49,232 bases of DNA from Gammaproteobacteria bacterium (GCA_016125505.1 WGLP01000020.1:1-49232), one strand, 5' to 3'; numbered from the stretch's first letter, positions 9,472-17,521 are shown. The notes: generated by a model not told the origin, from the letters alone. Made by a program: numbers and translations.

Positions 9472-9502
9472 GCATAAACGCCGTACCTAAGTACGGAGTC
9501 AA
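9472..9502 (-). promoter_or_regulatory. mer promoter with MerR operator
   Basis: On the minus strand TTGACT (9502-9497) is followed by a perfect CCGTAC-N4-GTACGG dyad (9496-9481) and a -10-like TTATGC (9477-9472) with a 19 bp spacer. The over-long 19 bp spacer with the dyad inside it is the known MerR-controlled promoter architecture, where Hg(II)-MerR unwinds the DNA to align the elements. It faces merT. Confidence 0.93.
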
Positions 9503-9591
9503 GTGCTTTTCGTGATTTCCTCCTGGGTACGGGTCCTAGAAACCAGATGCTCACTATGGCGGCCATTCATAAGCCGCTATTCGCAGGCATG

Positions 9592-9668
9592 AAACCCCGC
9601 ACCTTACGGAATTGATTTTCCGTATCCCGTCCTAAACCGATACCGCACCATGGCGCCTCATGAACGAC
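9592..9668 (+). repeat. Region upstream of RAQPRD gene, copy A of a 77 bp repeat
   Basis: This 77 bp block ends at the ATGAACGAC that precedes the RAQPRD gene. A second copy without gaps is at 17445-17521, with about 63 of 77 positions identical. The shared core includes GAATTGATTTT, TATCCC and GCACCAT. It probably holds the promoter or a regulator site of the downstream transfer operon; I cannot assign clear sigma-70 boxes (TTGATT is the only -35 candidate). Confidence 0.8.
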
Positions 9669-9683
9669 ATGAGGAAGACATCG

Positions 9684-9986
9684 ATGCGCACCGTCCACTT
9701 GCTGATCGTAGGACTGCTGAGCACGGCCTTGCCGATGCAGTCAGCGATTGCGGACGCAGATGCCGAGCGCGAAGCGCTGGCGCGGATCGCTCATGAACTC
9801 GACGCACTCGAAGCGCTGATTCGCAAGGCGGAGTCGCAGGCGGAGCCGGATGCGCGCATTCGTTTTCGCTACGACTGGCTGCGCCAGGATTTGTCGAGGA
9901 TGCAACAGGGCATCCAGGACCACATCAATGCGCCACGCACGGAGCCGAGAACCTTTCCGCCTTTACGCGGTGACTATCGGCGGTGA
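9684..9986 (+). CDS. RAQPRD-family ICE protein (TIGR01690)
   Basis: About 100 residues: signal peptide to about residue 24, then a helical, charged segment with ESQAEPDARIRFRYDWLRQD and the end PPLRGDYRR. This corresponds to the RAQPRD motif family of PFGI-1-type ICEs, although the motif itself is changed to SQAEPD here. An ATG at 9660 is in frame, but ATG at 9684 has GAGGAAG upstream and directly precedes a good signal peptide. First gene of a transfer block; the next start is 9 bp on. Role in the conjugation apparatus is unknown, probably periplasmic. Confidence 0.85.
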   Translation: MRTVHLLIVGLLSTALPMQSAIADADAEREALARIAHELDALEALIRKAESQAEPDARIRFRYDWLRQDLSRMQQGIQDHINAPRTEPRTFPPLRGDYRR

Positions 9987-9995
9987 TGAAAAATC

Positions 9996-10226
9996 ATGAC
10001 ACCCGCTCAAGACGCGGCATTTCAGGCAGGTTCAGGCGTCACCTCTGCGACGCTACTCACAGCCATCGCCTCCGTGGTGATCGTGCTTGCTTTCGTGTGG
10101 GTGATCTGGGTGACGTTGGGTACCTTCCGGGCCTGGCAAGACGGGCAGGTCGGCATATTCGACGTGATGTGGAGCGCGCTGCGCGCGAGCATCGTGCTCA
10201 TGGTGTTGGGTTTTTATCTGCGGTGA
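9996..10226 (+). CDS. TIGR03758 / DUF3262 ICE membrane protein
   Basis: A 76-residue protein with two membrane helices (about 18-42 and 55-73), of the PFL_4701 family found between RAQPRD and TIGR03745 genes in this ICE type. Recognised from TPAQDAAFQAGSG, FRAWQDGQVG and the position in the gene order. Small two-helix proteins at this position resemble pilin-like or VirB3-like components; the specific role is unproven. Confidence 0.85.
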   Translation: MTPAQDAAFQAGSGVTSATLLTAIASVVIVLAFVWVIWVTLGTFRAWQDGQVGIFDVMWSALRASIVLMVLGFYLR

Positions 10227-10251
10227 TGGCGATGAATAACGCCATTGCAGC

Positions 10252-10299
10252 AACGGTTCGGGGAATGCCCCGGTATTCATCAAAGGGGGAAACCCCGTT
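10252..10299 (+). promoter_or_regulatory. Intergenic stem-loop cluster before TIGR03745 gene
   Basis: Outer arms AACGG (10252-10256) and CCGTT (10295-10299) enclose a CGGGG-AATG-CCCCG hairpin (10259-10272) and a GGGG-AAA-CCCC hairpin (10286-10296, which partly competes with the outer pair). There is no T-run, so it is not a simple terminator. It may set mRNA stability or relative expression of the small membrane genes. Confidence 0.4.
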
Positions 10300-10318
10300 A
10301 CCTCGGAGAAAAGCAATC

Positions 10319-10666
10319 ATGCTGAAGACAATCAAAAAGGGCGCAGCCGCGGTCGGGCTGCTGGCAATGTTCGCAAATCAGTCGGTGTGGGCGGCCTTGC
10401 CGATACCGGTGGCACCGAGTACGGCGCCGGCGGCGGGTGACTGGATCGCTCTCATTCAGGGCTACATCAAGGACGGCGGCCTCGTGCTCGGTCTGGCCAT
10501 CGCCGTGCTTGGGTTCCTGTGGATCGCCTATCTCGGCTTCGCGAAGTTTAACGAGGCACGCCAGGGCAAGGCCGAGTGGGCCGAGGTCGGTGTGCTCGGT
10601 ATCGTCGGCGCGGTGGTGCTGATCTTCGCCAGCTACCTGCTGACCGAAGCCGCCGGCGTTATCTAG
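10319..10666 (+). CDS. TIGR03745 / DUF2976 ICE pilin-like protein
   Basis: A 115-residue protein with a signal peptide (about 1-25, ending VWA), a Pro/Ala segment, then two hydrophobic helices (52-72 and 90-112) joined by KFNEARQGKAEWAEVG. This matches TIGR03745 (PFL_4702 family) and is VirB2/TraA-like in layout, so it may be the conjugative pilin; that is inference. The frame is open further up, but ATG at 10321-10319 follows GGAGAA and begins the signal peptide. Confidence 0.88.
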   Translation: MLKTIKKGAAAVGLLAMFANQSVWAALPIPVAPSTAPAAGDWIALIQGYIKDGGLVLGLAIAVLGFLWIAYLGFAKFNEARQGKAEWAEVGVLGIVGAVVLIFASYLLTEAAGVI

Positions 10667-10682
10667 AGAGCGTGAGTGAGAC

Positions 10683-10832
10683 ATGATTGACCTACTGCAA
10701 GCGCGAGAGAGCGGTCCATATTCCCGCAAACCCTCGTCAAATAAGGCGTGGCTATTCTCCTCGGCTTTGCAGAAATCTGTCCTCGCTCTCTCACGCTTTC
10801 GCTACGGCCCCCATGCCTCATTCACGCTCTAA
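10683..10832 (+). CDS. Possible 49-residue small ORF in the transfer block
   Basis: ATG to TAA open frame (starting MIDLLQARESGPYSRKPS) that fills most of the 170 bp gap between the TIGR03745 and TIGR03750 genes. A GAGTGAG stretch precedes the ATG. No family is recognised and it may be a chance frame or the remains of an older start region. Genes in this block are otherwise tightly packed, so the gap itself is unusual. Confidence 0.25.
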   Translation: MIDLLQARESGPYSRKPSSNKAWLFSSALQKSVLALSRFRYGPHASFTL

Positions 10833-10836
10833 GCCC

Positions 10837-11217
10837 ATGTCCAATCGCGACGACATTCTGGCCAACCGGCTCAACGCTGAGCCGTCGATTTTCAAGGGCT
10901 GTTCGTCGTCCGAGCTGGGCGTCATCGTTGGTGTGGCCGCGCTCATCTGGTTGCCTGTCTCCCTCCTCCTGGCATGGCTGATGGGCGCGGTCACCATGGG
11001 TTTCGGCATCGCCGGTGTTGGCGTGGTCGCCACGGTGATCGCGATGGCCACGTTGTTCCAGCGGCTGAAGCGCGGTCGACCGGACGGCTACTACCAGCAA
11101 CAGATTGCCATACAGCTTAATGACCGTGGTTTGCGTCGATCGCCGTTCATTCGACGCAGCGGCGCCTGGGATATCGGGAGGAGTCGGAGTGCGACGCTAC
11201 CGCTACGAGATCGATAA
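10837..11217 (+). CDS. TIGR03750 / DUF3487 conjugative transfer protein
   Basis: A 126-residue protein with two membrane helices (about 30-50 and 53-72) and a cytoplasmic basic tail including QRLKRGRPDGYYQQQI. Family traits are NRLNAEPSIFKGCSSSELG and the RGRPDGY segment. The start at 10837 is the usual one; an in-frame ATG at 10813 is possible. It overlaps the next gene by 29 bp. VirB3/TraL-like in topology, but the role is not established. Confidence 0.87.
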   Translation: MSNRDDILANRLNAEPSIFKGCSSSELGVIVGVAALIWLPVSLLLAWLMGAVTMGFGIAGVGVVATVIAMATLFQRLKRGRPDGYYQQQIAIQLNDRGLRRSPFIRRSGAWDIGRSRSATLPLRDR

Positions 11218-11842
11218 CGTGCGTGCCCATTTGCGCTCGTTGTGGGTAATCATCGGCGTGCAGATCGTCGTCATCCTGGCGCTGTGGTTTGGTTGGAGTC
11301 AGGCACCTCAACGGCTGACTGTGCACGTTCCACCGGACCTGCGCTCCGGTGCGACACTGGCCGTCGATGAAGTACCACCGGCCAACGTGTATTCCTTCGC
11401 CTTCTACATCTTTCAACAACTCAATCGCTGGCCGGAGGACGGGGCGAGAGATTATGGCAAGGCCATCTTTCGTATCGCGTCGTATGTCACCCCGCGCTAT
11501 CGGGCGGATCTCATCGCGGACATGGAGTTGAAGGGAAAACAGGGCGAATTGGCTTACCGCGTGCGCGGCGTGCAAGAAGTACCCGGTCACGGCTATGAAG
11601 AACGCCGCGTTGATGTGCTCGCACCGGGTGTCTGGGTTGTGTGGCTGGATCTTGATCTTTACGAGTCGGTGAAAGGCATGACGGTGAAGAAGACAACCAT
11701 CCGTTATCCGCTGCGCGTCGTGCGGCTCGCCGTCGATCCGGAATCGAATCCTTGGGGACTGGCTTTGGATGGTTTTGCAGCGGAGGGTCCGCGGCGTCTC
11801 GCCGAATCCGAACTCAACGACAAACCCGGGCAGGGTGGTTGA
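11189..11842 (+). CDS. TIGR03746 ICE protein (TraE/VirB8-like position)
   Basis: A 217-residue protein with one N-terminal membrane helix (about 16-36) and a periplasmic domain. GTG at 11189 is chosen because GGGAGGAG lies just upstream and RYRYEIDNVRAH is the family N-terminus. It includes VYSFAFYIFQQLNRWPEDG and RYPLRVVRLAVDPESNPWGLALDGF, typical of the PFL_4703 family. By topology it may play a TraE/VirB8-like part. It starts inside the TIGR03750 gene. Confidence 0.88.
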   Translation: MRRYRYEIDNVRAHLRSLWVIIGVQIVVILALWFGWSQAPQRLTVHVPPDLRSGATLAVDEVPPANVYSFAFYIFQQLNRWPEDGARDYGKAIFRIASYVTPRYRADLIADMELKGKQGELAYRVRGVQEVPGHGYEERRVDVLAPGVWVVWLDLDLYESVKGMTVKKTTIRYPLRVVRLAVDPESNPWGLALDGFAAEGPRRLAESELNDKPGQGG

Positions 11843-11855
11843 CAGGGATCAACGC

Positions 11856-12659
11856 ATGTATTCGATCAACAATTTCAAACGTGGCGTCATGTTCTGGTTG
11901 GGATTCGGACTGGTGTTGATGCAGTCGATGGTCCACGCCGAGCCGGAAGTCACCGAGCGCATTGAGTGGAACAAGACGCCCATCCAACTCGATCTCAAAG
12001 TCGGCCACGAACGTTTGGTGCATTTGCCGGGCGCGGTAAAAGTTGGTGTGCCGGCATCCTTGCAGCCGTCGCTGCGTACGCAAAGCGTCGACGGAACCGT
12101 TTACCTTCTCGCCAGCGCACCGTTCGATGCCACGCGTGTCATGGCACAGAGCATCGACGGTGGCCAGATGTTTCTGTTCGACGTGTCGGCATCCAAAGAT
12201 GGCGGTCAGACGTATCCCGAGCAGGTGTACGTGAAGACAAGCAGTGAGAGTCACGCCGAGACGATGGATTCATCTTTGGCGAGTCATGACGCAACGGTGC
12301 AATACAGCTACGTTGCTTTGACTCGCTTCGCGGCTCAGCAGCTCTATGCACCCGCGCGCCTCGTTCAGGATCGGCCGGGCATCGTCCGTGTGCCGGTGAT
12401 GCGTGAGCCCGTCAGCTTGATGTTAGGCGGTGCGGTCGATGCAATACCCTTGGTGGCTTGGCGAGCAGGCGGGCTGTATGTCACGGCCGTCAAACTGACC
12501 AACCGTAGCGATCAGCCGCAGACACTGGACCCACGCAATCTGCGTGGTACCTGGTTGACCGCGACCTTTCAGCACAACCGCCTGTTGCAGGCTGGTAATG
12601 AGGCGGATACCACGGCGGTATACCTGATTTCCGCACGGCCGTTCGAGGCTGCGAGGTAA
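11856..12659 (+). CDS. TIGR03749 ICE protein (TraK/VirB9-like position)
   Basis: A 267-residue exported protein with signal peptide to about residue 28 (ending VHA). It has the family's N-terminal WNKTPIQLDLKVGHERLVHLPG and C-terminal DPRNLRGTWLTATFQHNRL segments (PFL_4704 family). ATG at 11856 follows AGGGATC; the longer frame overlaps the previous gene. TIGR03749 proteins sit where TraK-like secretin components sit in F-type systems; the equivalence is inferred. Confidence 0.88.
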   Translation: MYSINNFKRGVMFWLGFGLVLMQSMVHAEPEVTERIEWNKTPIQLDLKVGHERLVHLPGAVKVGVPASLQPSLRTQSVDGTVYLLASAPFDATRVMAQSIDGGQMFLFDVSASKDGGQTYPEQVYVKTSSESHAETMDSSLASHDATVQYSYVALTRFAAQQLYAPARLVQDRPGIVRVPVMREPVSLMLGGAVDAIPLVAWRAGGLYVTAVKLTNRSDQPQTLDPRNLRGTWLTATFQHNRLLQAGNEADTTAVYLISARPFEAAR

Positions 12660-12663
12660 GCCC

Positions 12664-14061
12664 ATGGCCATCGCAACCAGCAATCGACTGTTACCCATCA
12701 TCGCTGGCGTGGTAGTGCTTATGCTGGTGTTCGTCACCCTCAAGTCCTGCTCGAACGGCAAGGAGCAACAGGTCGTGATGGACGCCGTGCCGCAAGCGCC
12801 GGTACCGGACGCGGACACACCCGCCGACACCATCAAGACCCTGACCGCGAACGTCGCAGCGATGACTGCCGAGGTCGAGGCCTTGCGCAAGGACAACGCG
12901 ACACTGCGCAACGAGAATCAACGGCTGCTGAGCAGTCGTGCGCAGATCGAGGAGAACGTGGCCACACGCGTCAAGCGCGAGCTCTTGTCGCGTGAGAATG
13001 ACAAGGCCGCGCAGGATCGATTGGATTCCAGTGTGCTGTCCTCGCTAACGGCACGGGTGGATGCCTTGTCGCAATCGCTATCGCACGGGAAGTCGACGAA
13101 GAGTGTCGGCGATATCCCGGTTGGACTGGGTTTCGACGGTGGCAGCGCAGGGGCGCCACCCGCCAACAGCCTGGTCTGGATCGAACCGCTGGATGCTATC
13201 GCTGATAACACAAGTGGCACGAAAGGAAACAGCCTGTTACACCAAGTGCGCCAGTCAACGGGCGGGGCGCTGAGTAGCGCGCGCGAGCAGACTGCCAACA
13301 TCTCCGACAAATTGGATACGGTGCATCCCGTCTATACGGTGCCACGCAATGCCACGCTCATCGGATCGACCGCCATGACGGCGTTGGTCGGTCGGGTACC
13401 GATACAGGGCCAGGTGCGTGATCCCATGCCGTTCAAGGTGATCACCGGTGCCGACAACCTCGCCGCCAACGGTCTCACCGTGCCCGGCGTACAGGGCATG
13501 GTATGGAGTGGTACCGCCATCGGTGACTGGACCCTGTCCTGCGTCACCGGCCGGCTCGACTCGGTCACCTTCGTGTTCGACGACGGTACCATCCGCACGA
13601 TCTCCAGTGATGATCGCGGCAGTCAGTCCGGTGGCAACAAACGAGCACTGGGCTGGATCTCGGATCAGCAGGGCATTCCCTGTGTTAGCGGAGATCGCAA
13701 GACCAATGCCCCGGCGTTTCTCACTCAGCGTATCGGTGTGAAGGCTATCCAGGCCGCCGCCGATGCGGCGGCCGCGGCCGAGACGACCACCGTGGTGAGT
13801 GACAGCGGTGCGGCGAGCAACAACGTCACTGGCGAGGCTGGGAAATATGTGCTCGGCAAGACCATCGCCGGCGGCAGTGACGAAGTCGCCAAGTGGCTCA
13901 TGGAGCGCCAGTCGCAGAGCTTCGATGCCGTCTTTGTCCCGGCGGGTGTTCACATCGCCATCCACGTCGACGTGGAGCTCCCCATCGATCTCGATCTCAA
14001 AGGCAGGAAACTCGATCATGCGAAAGCCATCAATCCTTATCACCGCGCTCGGCTTGATTAG
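12664..14061 (+). CDS. TIGR03752 ICE protein (TraB/VirB10-like)
   Basis: A 465-residue protein: one N-terminal membrane anchor (about 9-27), an Ala/Pro-rich segment, a coiled coil (about 55-105, with TAEVEALRKDNATLRNENQR), then a periplasmic domain with VPRNATLIGSTAMTALVGRVPIQG and SCVTGRLDSVTFVFDDG. This is the PFL_4705 family, with the layout of a TraB/VirB10 scaffold linking inner and outer membranes. It starts 4 bp after the previous stop and its 3' end overlaps the lipoprotein gene by 44 bp. Confidence 0.9.
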   Translation: MAIATSNRLLPIIAGVVVLMLVFVTLKSCSNGKEQQVVMDAVPQAPVPDADTPADTIKTLTANVAAMTAEVEALRKDNATLRNENQRLLSSRAQIEENVATRVKRELLSRENDKAAQDRLDSSVLSSLTARVDALSQSLSHGKSTKSVGDIPVGLGFDGGSAGAPPANSLVWIEPLDAIADNTSGTKGNSLLHQVRQSTGGALSSAREQTANISDKLDTVHPVYTVPRNATLIGSTAMTALVGRVPIQGQVRDPMPFKVITGADNLAANGLTVPGVQGMVWSGTAIGDWTLSCVTGRLDSVTFVFDDGTIRTISSDDRGSQSGGNKRALGWISDQQGIPCVSGDRKTNAPAFLTQRIGVKAIQAAADAAAAAETTTVVSDSGAASNNVTGEAGKYVLGKTIAGGSDEVAKWLMERQSQSFDAVFVPAGVHIAIHVDVELPIDLDLKGRKLDHAKAINPYHRARLD

Positions 14062-14434
14062 TCTCGTGCTGGGCGGTTGTGCCAGCACCAAGGACGCCGT
14101 GTTACCACAGGACGGCCCGTCCATGAAAACGATCTACGAGCAGCACATGCGCGAGTCGGGTGCCAACGATCCCAAGGCGGTGCGCCAGGCGCTGGGCAAT
14201 CGTCCTGTCATCGACGGCGACAGTTCGCTCCATGGCTACACGCGTGAGGCTCACAACGAGATCGACACCACTTTCTCCCGGCTACCGAATCCGAGTCTGG
14301 TCATGTATGTATTTCCGCACCTGGCTGACGAAGAGCAGGTACCGGTGCCCGGTTATGCGACGACTTTTCCCATGTATGAGCGGGTTGAGTACGCGTTGCC
14401 AGGCGAAGTGCCAATAAAGCTGCAGCGGAAATGA
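14018..14434 (+). CDS. TIGR03751 conjugative transfer lipoprotein
   Basis: A 138-residue lipoprotein: signal peptide with lipobox LVLGGC (Cys 21), then SMKTIYEQHMRESG and LPNPSLVMYVFPHLADEEQVPVPGY, family traits of TIGR03751, a TraV-like outer-membrane component by position. The start ATG lies inside the TIGR03752 gene with AGGCAGGAAA upstream. The last 36 bp (PGEVPIKLQRK plus stop) are repeated, slightly changed, at 17521-17556. Confidence 0.9.
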   Translation: MRKPSILITALGLISLVLGGCASTKDAVLPQDGPSMKTIYEQHMRESGANDPKAVRQALGNRPVIDGDSSLHGYTREAHNEIDTTFSRLPNPSLVMYVFPHLADEEQVPVPGYATTFPMYERVEYALPGEVPIKLQRK

Positions 14435-14620
14435 ATGTGGCGAAGTCTAAAGCGAACAATTCAGCGAAGAAGGCATACGATCCGGCGGAAGCGCCCGCGA
14501 CCACAGCGGCAGTCCAACATCTTTATGATCGCCCGCCGTCGTTCACAGATCTCATGCCATGGGTCGAGTACGATCCGGACAGCCGCACCTTCCTGCTGGA
14601 AGACGGCGTCAGTGTGGGTG
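14399..14620 (+). repeat. Left copy of 222 bp repeat (lipoprotein end / traC start)
   Basis: These 222 bp match 17521-17742 without gaps and cover the last 12 codons of the TIGR03751 gene and the first 63 codons of the TIGR03744 gene. The 63 encoded residues differ at only five positions between copies. Homology stops at GTGGGTG on the right side, which marks the left border of cargo 2. Confidence 0.92.
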
Positions 14621-14628
14621 CTTGTTAG
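14431..14628 (+). pseudogene. Truncated 5' fragment of the TIGR03744 (traC-like) gene
   Basis: This frame encodes the first 63 residues of the VirB4/TraC-like ATPase, then two foreign residues and a stop. The intact gene is at 17553-20288. The fragment has the normal start context, with its ATG overlapping the lipoprotein stop (ATGA), so it is probably translated to a 65-residue dead-end peptide. It marks the original start of traC in this operon before cargo 2 was placed here. Confidence 0.92.
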
Positions 14629-15461
14629 CGCGAGTTTCCTGGTTCTGGAGATTCATTCCCCAGCAATCCAAGCGCGGTTAAGCGCGCCAATGCGTCGCGA
14701 TGCAAGACATCGTCGGGGAATGCATCTTGTAGGAAACTCCGCATCATATTGGGATCACGCGCCAGTGAGTTGTTCGAGCAATAGTTGGCTACAATCGGAC
14801 GAAAATAGTACATGAAGTTTGCTGGGTCTCGCAGCACCGACCCAAGATTGTACTTTTCGAAAAAATCCTTGATCTGCTCATGACCGCTTTGCCCACCGCA
14901 GTCAGACGCGCGCACACCCGCAAGTTTCAAGGTGTAGGGACTTCAACCATGACAGCCTATGATTTCGTCGAGAATGCCGTACTGGTTCACCTCAACATTA
15001 AGATCGTTGGTACGCAGAAAATCAATGAACAGATCAACATACTCGATTCTTCGTCGAAGCAAGACGCGTGCGGCCGGCTCACCGAAGGGAGTTTCCTCAT
15101 CAGACCAGCATTGGTAACAGACTCCACTGGTACCAGCGAAATAGCGCCGCAAGTTGACGACGTGCCGCAGGTATTTAGCCAACTCCGGCGCGATGCCCGG
15201 GATTTGCATTGCCGCTTCGAAAAAGCCAATCTCATCCAGCGAGTATGGCGGCGCAGCGCCGAGCACCTCAAAGATCAGACGTATATCACATTGCTCATTG
15301 CCGTAATCCTTCGCGAGCAAGGCGCAGACGCTTGGAAACGTGTCTGCGAGTGCGTTCAGTCGCATGAAAGTGTTTTCGATATTGGTGCGGTCCAGCGGAG
15401 TCTGCACGGGTACGACGATGGCGCCCTCATGGTATCGGAAATTGACGTCAACGGCAGGCAA
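14625..15461 (-). pseudogene. Second putative immunity gene, split by in-frame TGA
   Basis: Minus-strand frame of about 279 codons interrupted by one TGA (14945-14943). The parts before (172 residues) and after (about 105 codons) are in the same frame, and the second part has no ribosome-binding site or ATG of its own. Both parts read like one helical protein (for example LFIDFLRTNDLNVEV before, KDFFEKYNLGSVLRDP after). The first part starts with TTG 9 bp after the Imm11 stop, suggesting coupling; an ATG at 15365 is the alternative. I do not recognise the family. By place it would be a second immunity or accessory gene of the PAAR/AHH effector. A sequencing error at the TGA cannot be excluded. 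Confidence 0.6.
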
Positions 15462-15470
15462 GTTTCGTTA

Positions 15471-16076
15471 TCACACGAAAGCCGAACCATGGCTCCATTG
15501 ATCGACCCGGAAGAAGCGTACGCCTTCGGGTTTCACGGCCAGAATCTTGTCAACGATGCTCTGGTGAAACAGGTAAGTGGGCGTGGATTCTTTCAACACA
15601 AAGATCAGCCTCATATCGAGCGGAATCGAGTCCAGTTCGTGTTCGGCGAGGACGAGTTTTTTGATGTCGCTGGCGTCGCCTAGATTGGAATAGGTGCTGA
15701 TCGATCGGTCTCTGTCCATGCACTCAATCTCATTGTATACGTGCAGGTACCAGTAATCGAACACCCCAAAGTCCGTGGTCACCACCGCCGGCAGCAGTTG
15801 AATGCCGTCGATGCTGAGCGGTTCCAGCACATCTTTGATCTTTTTGCCGACTACAGGCTCCGGTAATTCATGAAAGTCCACCATCTGTGGTTTGCGGGGA
15901 ATGGGCTCCCCAAGAACGAGCTTAATAGGATGCGGCAGCGGAACGGGCAGTGGTATCCCATCCCGCGCGCTGTGCGCGAGCGGGATTTCGAGGTCTTCGT
16001 CATCGTCCCACTCTAGCAAGGGATAGTTATTGTTGTTGGTGCTCTCGATGACAAAATACTCCGTGTTCACTGACAT
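15471..16076 (-). CDS. Imm11 / DUF1629-type immunity protein
   Basis: A 201-residue acidic protein. After a variable N-terminal 75 residues it has the DUF1629 (Imm11) pattern: VVGKKIKDVLEPLSIDGIQLLP, YWYLHVYNEIECMDRDRS, then LRLIFVLKE-like RLIFVLKESTPTYLFHQSIVDKI and a final EGVRFFRVDQW. Such proteins protect against polymorphic toxins delivered by type VI or related systems. It begins 3 bp after the effector stop with GGAGAA as ribosome-binding site, the usual effector-immunity layout. Confidence 0.78.
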   Translation of the reverse strand: MSVNTEYFVIESTNNNNYPLLEWDDDEDLEIPLAHSARDGIPLPVPLPHPIKLVLGEPIPRKPQMVDFHELPEPVVGKKIKDVLEPLSIDGIQLLPAVVTTDFGVFDYWYLHVYNEIECMDRDRSISTYSNLGDASDIKKLVLAEHELDSIPLDMRLIFVLKESTPTYLFHQSIVDKILAVKPEGVRFFRVDQWSHGSAFV

Positions 16077-16079
16077 GTG

Positions 16080-17177
16080 TTATTCTCCAATCTTCAAGGA
16101 TTGCGACTTGGCCGGGATGATAGCCCCGGTCTTGGCGTGTTTGAGTTGATGCTGGCGCTGATGCGGGCAGGCTTGGCCCTTCTTGTCAGGGATTTTGTTC
16201 GCGCCGCAACAGCCCTTGTCCCCGCGCCGGTAGTCTTTGCCGTCGGAGGTGATGGTCCAGGTGAAGGCATCAATGTTTGCGAGGATCTCACGGCTCTTGT
16301 TGTCCAGTTCTTCGACAACGCCTTCTGGGTTATCGCAATACCGACCTTTTTTGATCGCATCCTTTACTGGTTTGATCTTCTTCTTTACCGCCTTGGGATA
16401 TGGCAAGTGTAAATCATCCGCCCAGCCCCCGATGTGCCCGCCGATATGCACCGGCGCGTTGAGCTGACAGGCGAGCGCGAGCGTCATGGGCAGCATGACC
16501 CCGTTGTTCCGGTGGTTGATGCTGTAACCAAATTGCGAGCAGTAGTCTCGCCATTGTTTGTGTTTCATTGCCTCGCTGCAAATCAGATGATGCGCCGCGA
16601 GGGTACTCTTCCCGGCATGCCAGGGGTGATCGTCCTCTTGTTTCGACTCAAAGATGTGGTTACGTAGCGATCGGCCATTGCCCAGGTTGGTGCCGAATTG
16701 CCGAGCAAAGGGGTGTTCCACCTTGCCACAATACGGGCATTTCTCTTGTTGCTCCTGCATCGGCGTGTACACCGGTTGCGCCTGCATGATCGGCAGCGGC
16801 GGGGTGTTACGGTTGTTGCCGATGAAGGGATCGCCGTTACGCACCATGGGCTTGCCTTCGCACTTGACATCGAAGGAATAATTCATGGGAAAGGCCTTGC
16901 CCTTGGTCGTGCCCGAGGCGATGCCCTTGGCGGAACCGGCCTCGTCGCCGGTGCTGGTGGCGATCTCCGAGCTCGACAGACAAGCTGGCGCGCCGTTGAT
17001 CTTGACAGTCTTGCTGCCTTTAGCGAGGTCGCCGCTCTTGGAGACATTCGGATAGGGAATCGGAACAATGGCATTTCCGACCGGTGTTTTGCAGACATCC
17101 GGAAACTTGACGGTAGTGCCGCTGCTGACTTTCGTGACCGGGCTGCGGCCATTGACCAAGGTGTCATTCGATGACAT
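16080..17177 (-). CDS. PAAR-like (DUF4150) effector with AHH nuclease domain
   Basis: A 365-residue polymorphic toxin. Residues about 5-130 form the DUF4150 PAAR-like domain (PDVCKTPVGNAIVPIPYPN, KINGAPACLSSSEIATSTGDEAG, CEGKPMVRNGDPFIGNN), which caps type VI secretion spikes. A CPYCG knuckle (147-151) follows, then an AHH-type HNH nuclease core: LAAHHLIC at 193-200, NHRNNGVMLP at 221-230 and VHIGGHIGGW near 243-252. The C-terminal CC and CPHQRQH suggest further zinc sites. ATG at 17177 follows AGGAGG. By family knowledge the effector kills neighbours by DNA or RNA cleavage; it needs a type VI system, which is not in this window. Confidence 0.88.
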   Translation of the reverse strand: MSSNDTLVNGRSPVTKVSSGTTVKFPDVCKTPVGNAIVPIPYPNVSKSGDLAKGSKTVKINGAPACLSSSEIATSTGDEAGSAKGIASGTTKGKAFPMNYSFDVKCEGKPMVRNGDPFIGNNRNTPPLPIMQAQPVYTPMQEQQEKCPYCGKVEHPFARQFGTNLGNGRSLRNHIFESKQEDDHPWHAGKSTLAAHHLICSEAMKHKQWRDYCSQFGYSINHRNNGVMLPMTLALACQLNAPVHIGGHIGGWADDLHLPYPKAVKKKIKPVKDAIKKGRYCDNPEGVVEELDNKSREILANIDAFTWTITSDGKDYRRGDKGCCGANKIPDKKGQACPHQRQHQLKHAKTGAIIPAKSQSLKIGE

Positions 17178-17444
17178 ACATCCTCCTATTTGTCGCGCTA
17201 ACGAGCCTGTAGAAAACCCACTTGTAAAGGCCACATTTTACAGACTGTTATTTAGAATTTATCAATTTTGCACTTTGCCTACATTGCATCGGTCGATCAA
17301 GCCAGCCATCGCAATTTTTCCTGGTTTTATGCCGACAATCTGCCGTAATGCTTGCGCTTCTCGATGCTAGCCAGACAATACAGATGCCGTGCGCGTGCAG
17401 GTACTGTACGTTGGCTTCGCAGGTACACCCTGCACCAAACCGGA

Positions 17445-17521
17445 AAACCCCGCACTGCATCGAATTGATTTTACCTATCCCATCCTGGCCCGATTCTGCA
17501 CCATTGCGCCTCATGAACGAC
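17445..17521 (+). repeat. Copy B of the RAQPRD-upstream repeat, before intact traC
   Basis: It matches 9592-9668 over 77 bp without gaps (about 82% identical), including the ATGAACGAC of the RAQPRD start region. It is joined directly to the 3' end of a lipoprotein copy (17521-17556). The genes that should lie between (RAQPRD to lipoprotein) are missing here. It probably supplies a promoter for traC and genes downstream, behind the oppositely oriented cargo 2. Confidence 0.8.

Noticed and set aside
11349..12351. Several long frames opposite to or overlapping the transfer genes
   Set aside because: They are shadows of the TIGR03746 and TIGR03749 genes in high-GC DNA, with no domain likeness.
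14625..14930. Separate 101-residue minus-strand gene
   Set aside because: It would start with TTG without a ribosome-binding site and is in the same frame as the gene before the TGA, so I treat both as one broken gene.
17394..17434. Imperfect inverted repeat GTGCAGGTAC ... GTACACCCTGCAC as a terminator
   Set aside because: Arms are interrupted, the loop is long and no T-run follows; it may be an operator, but evidence is too weak to list.
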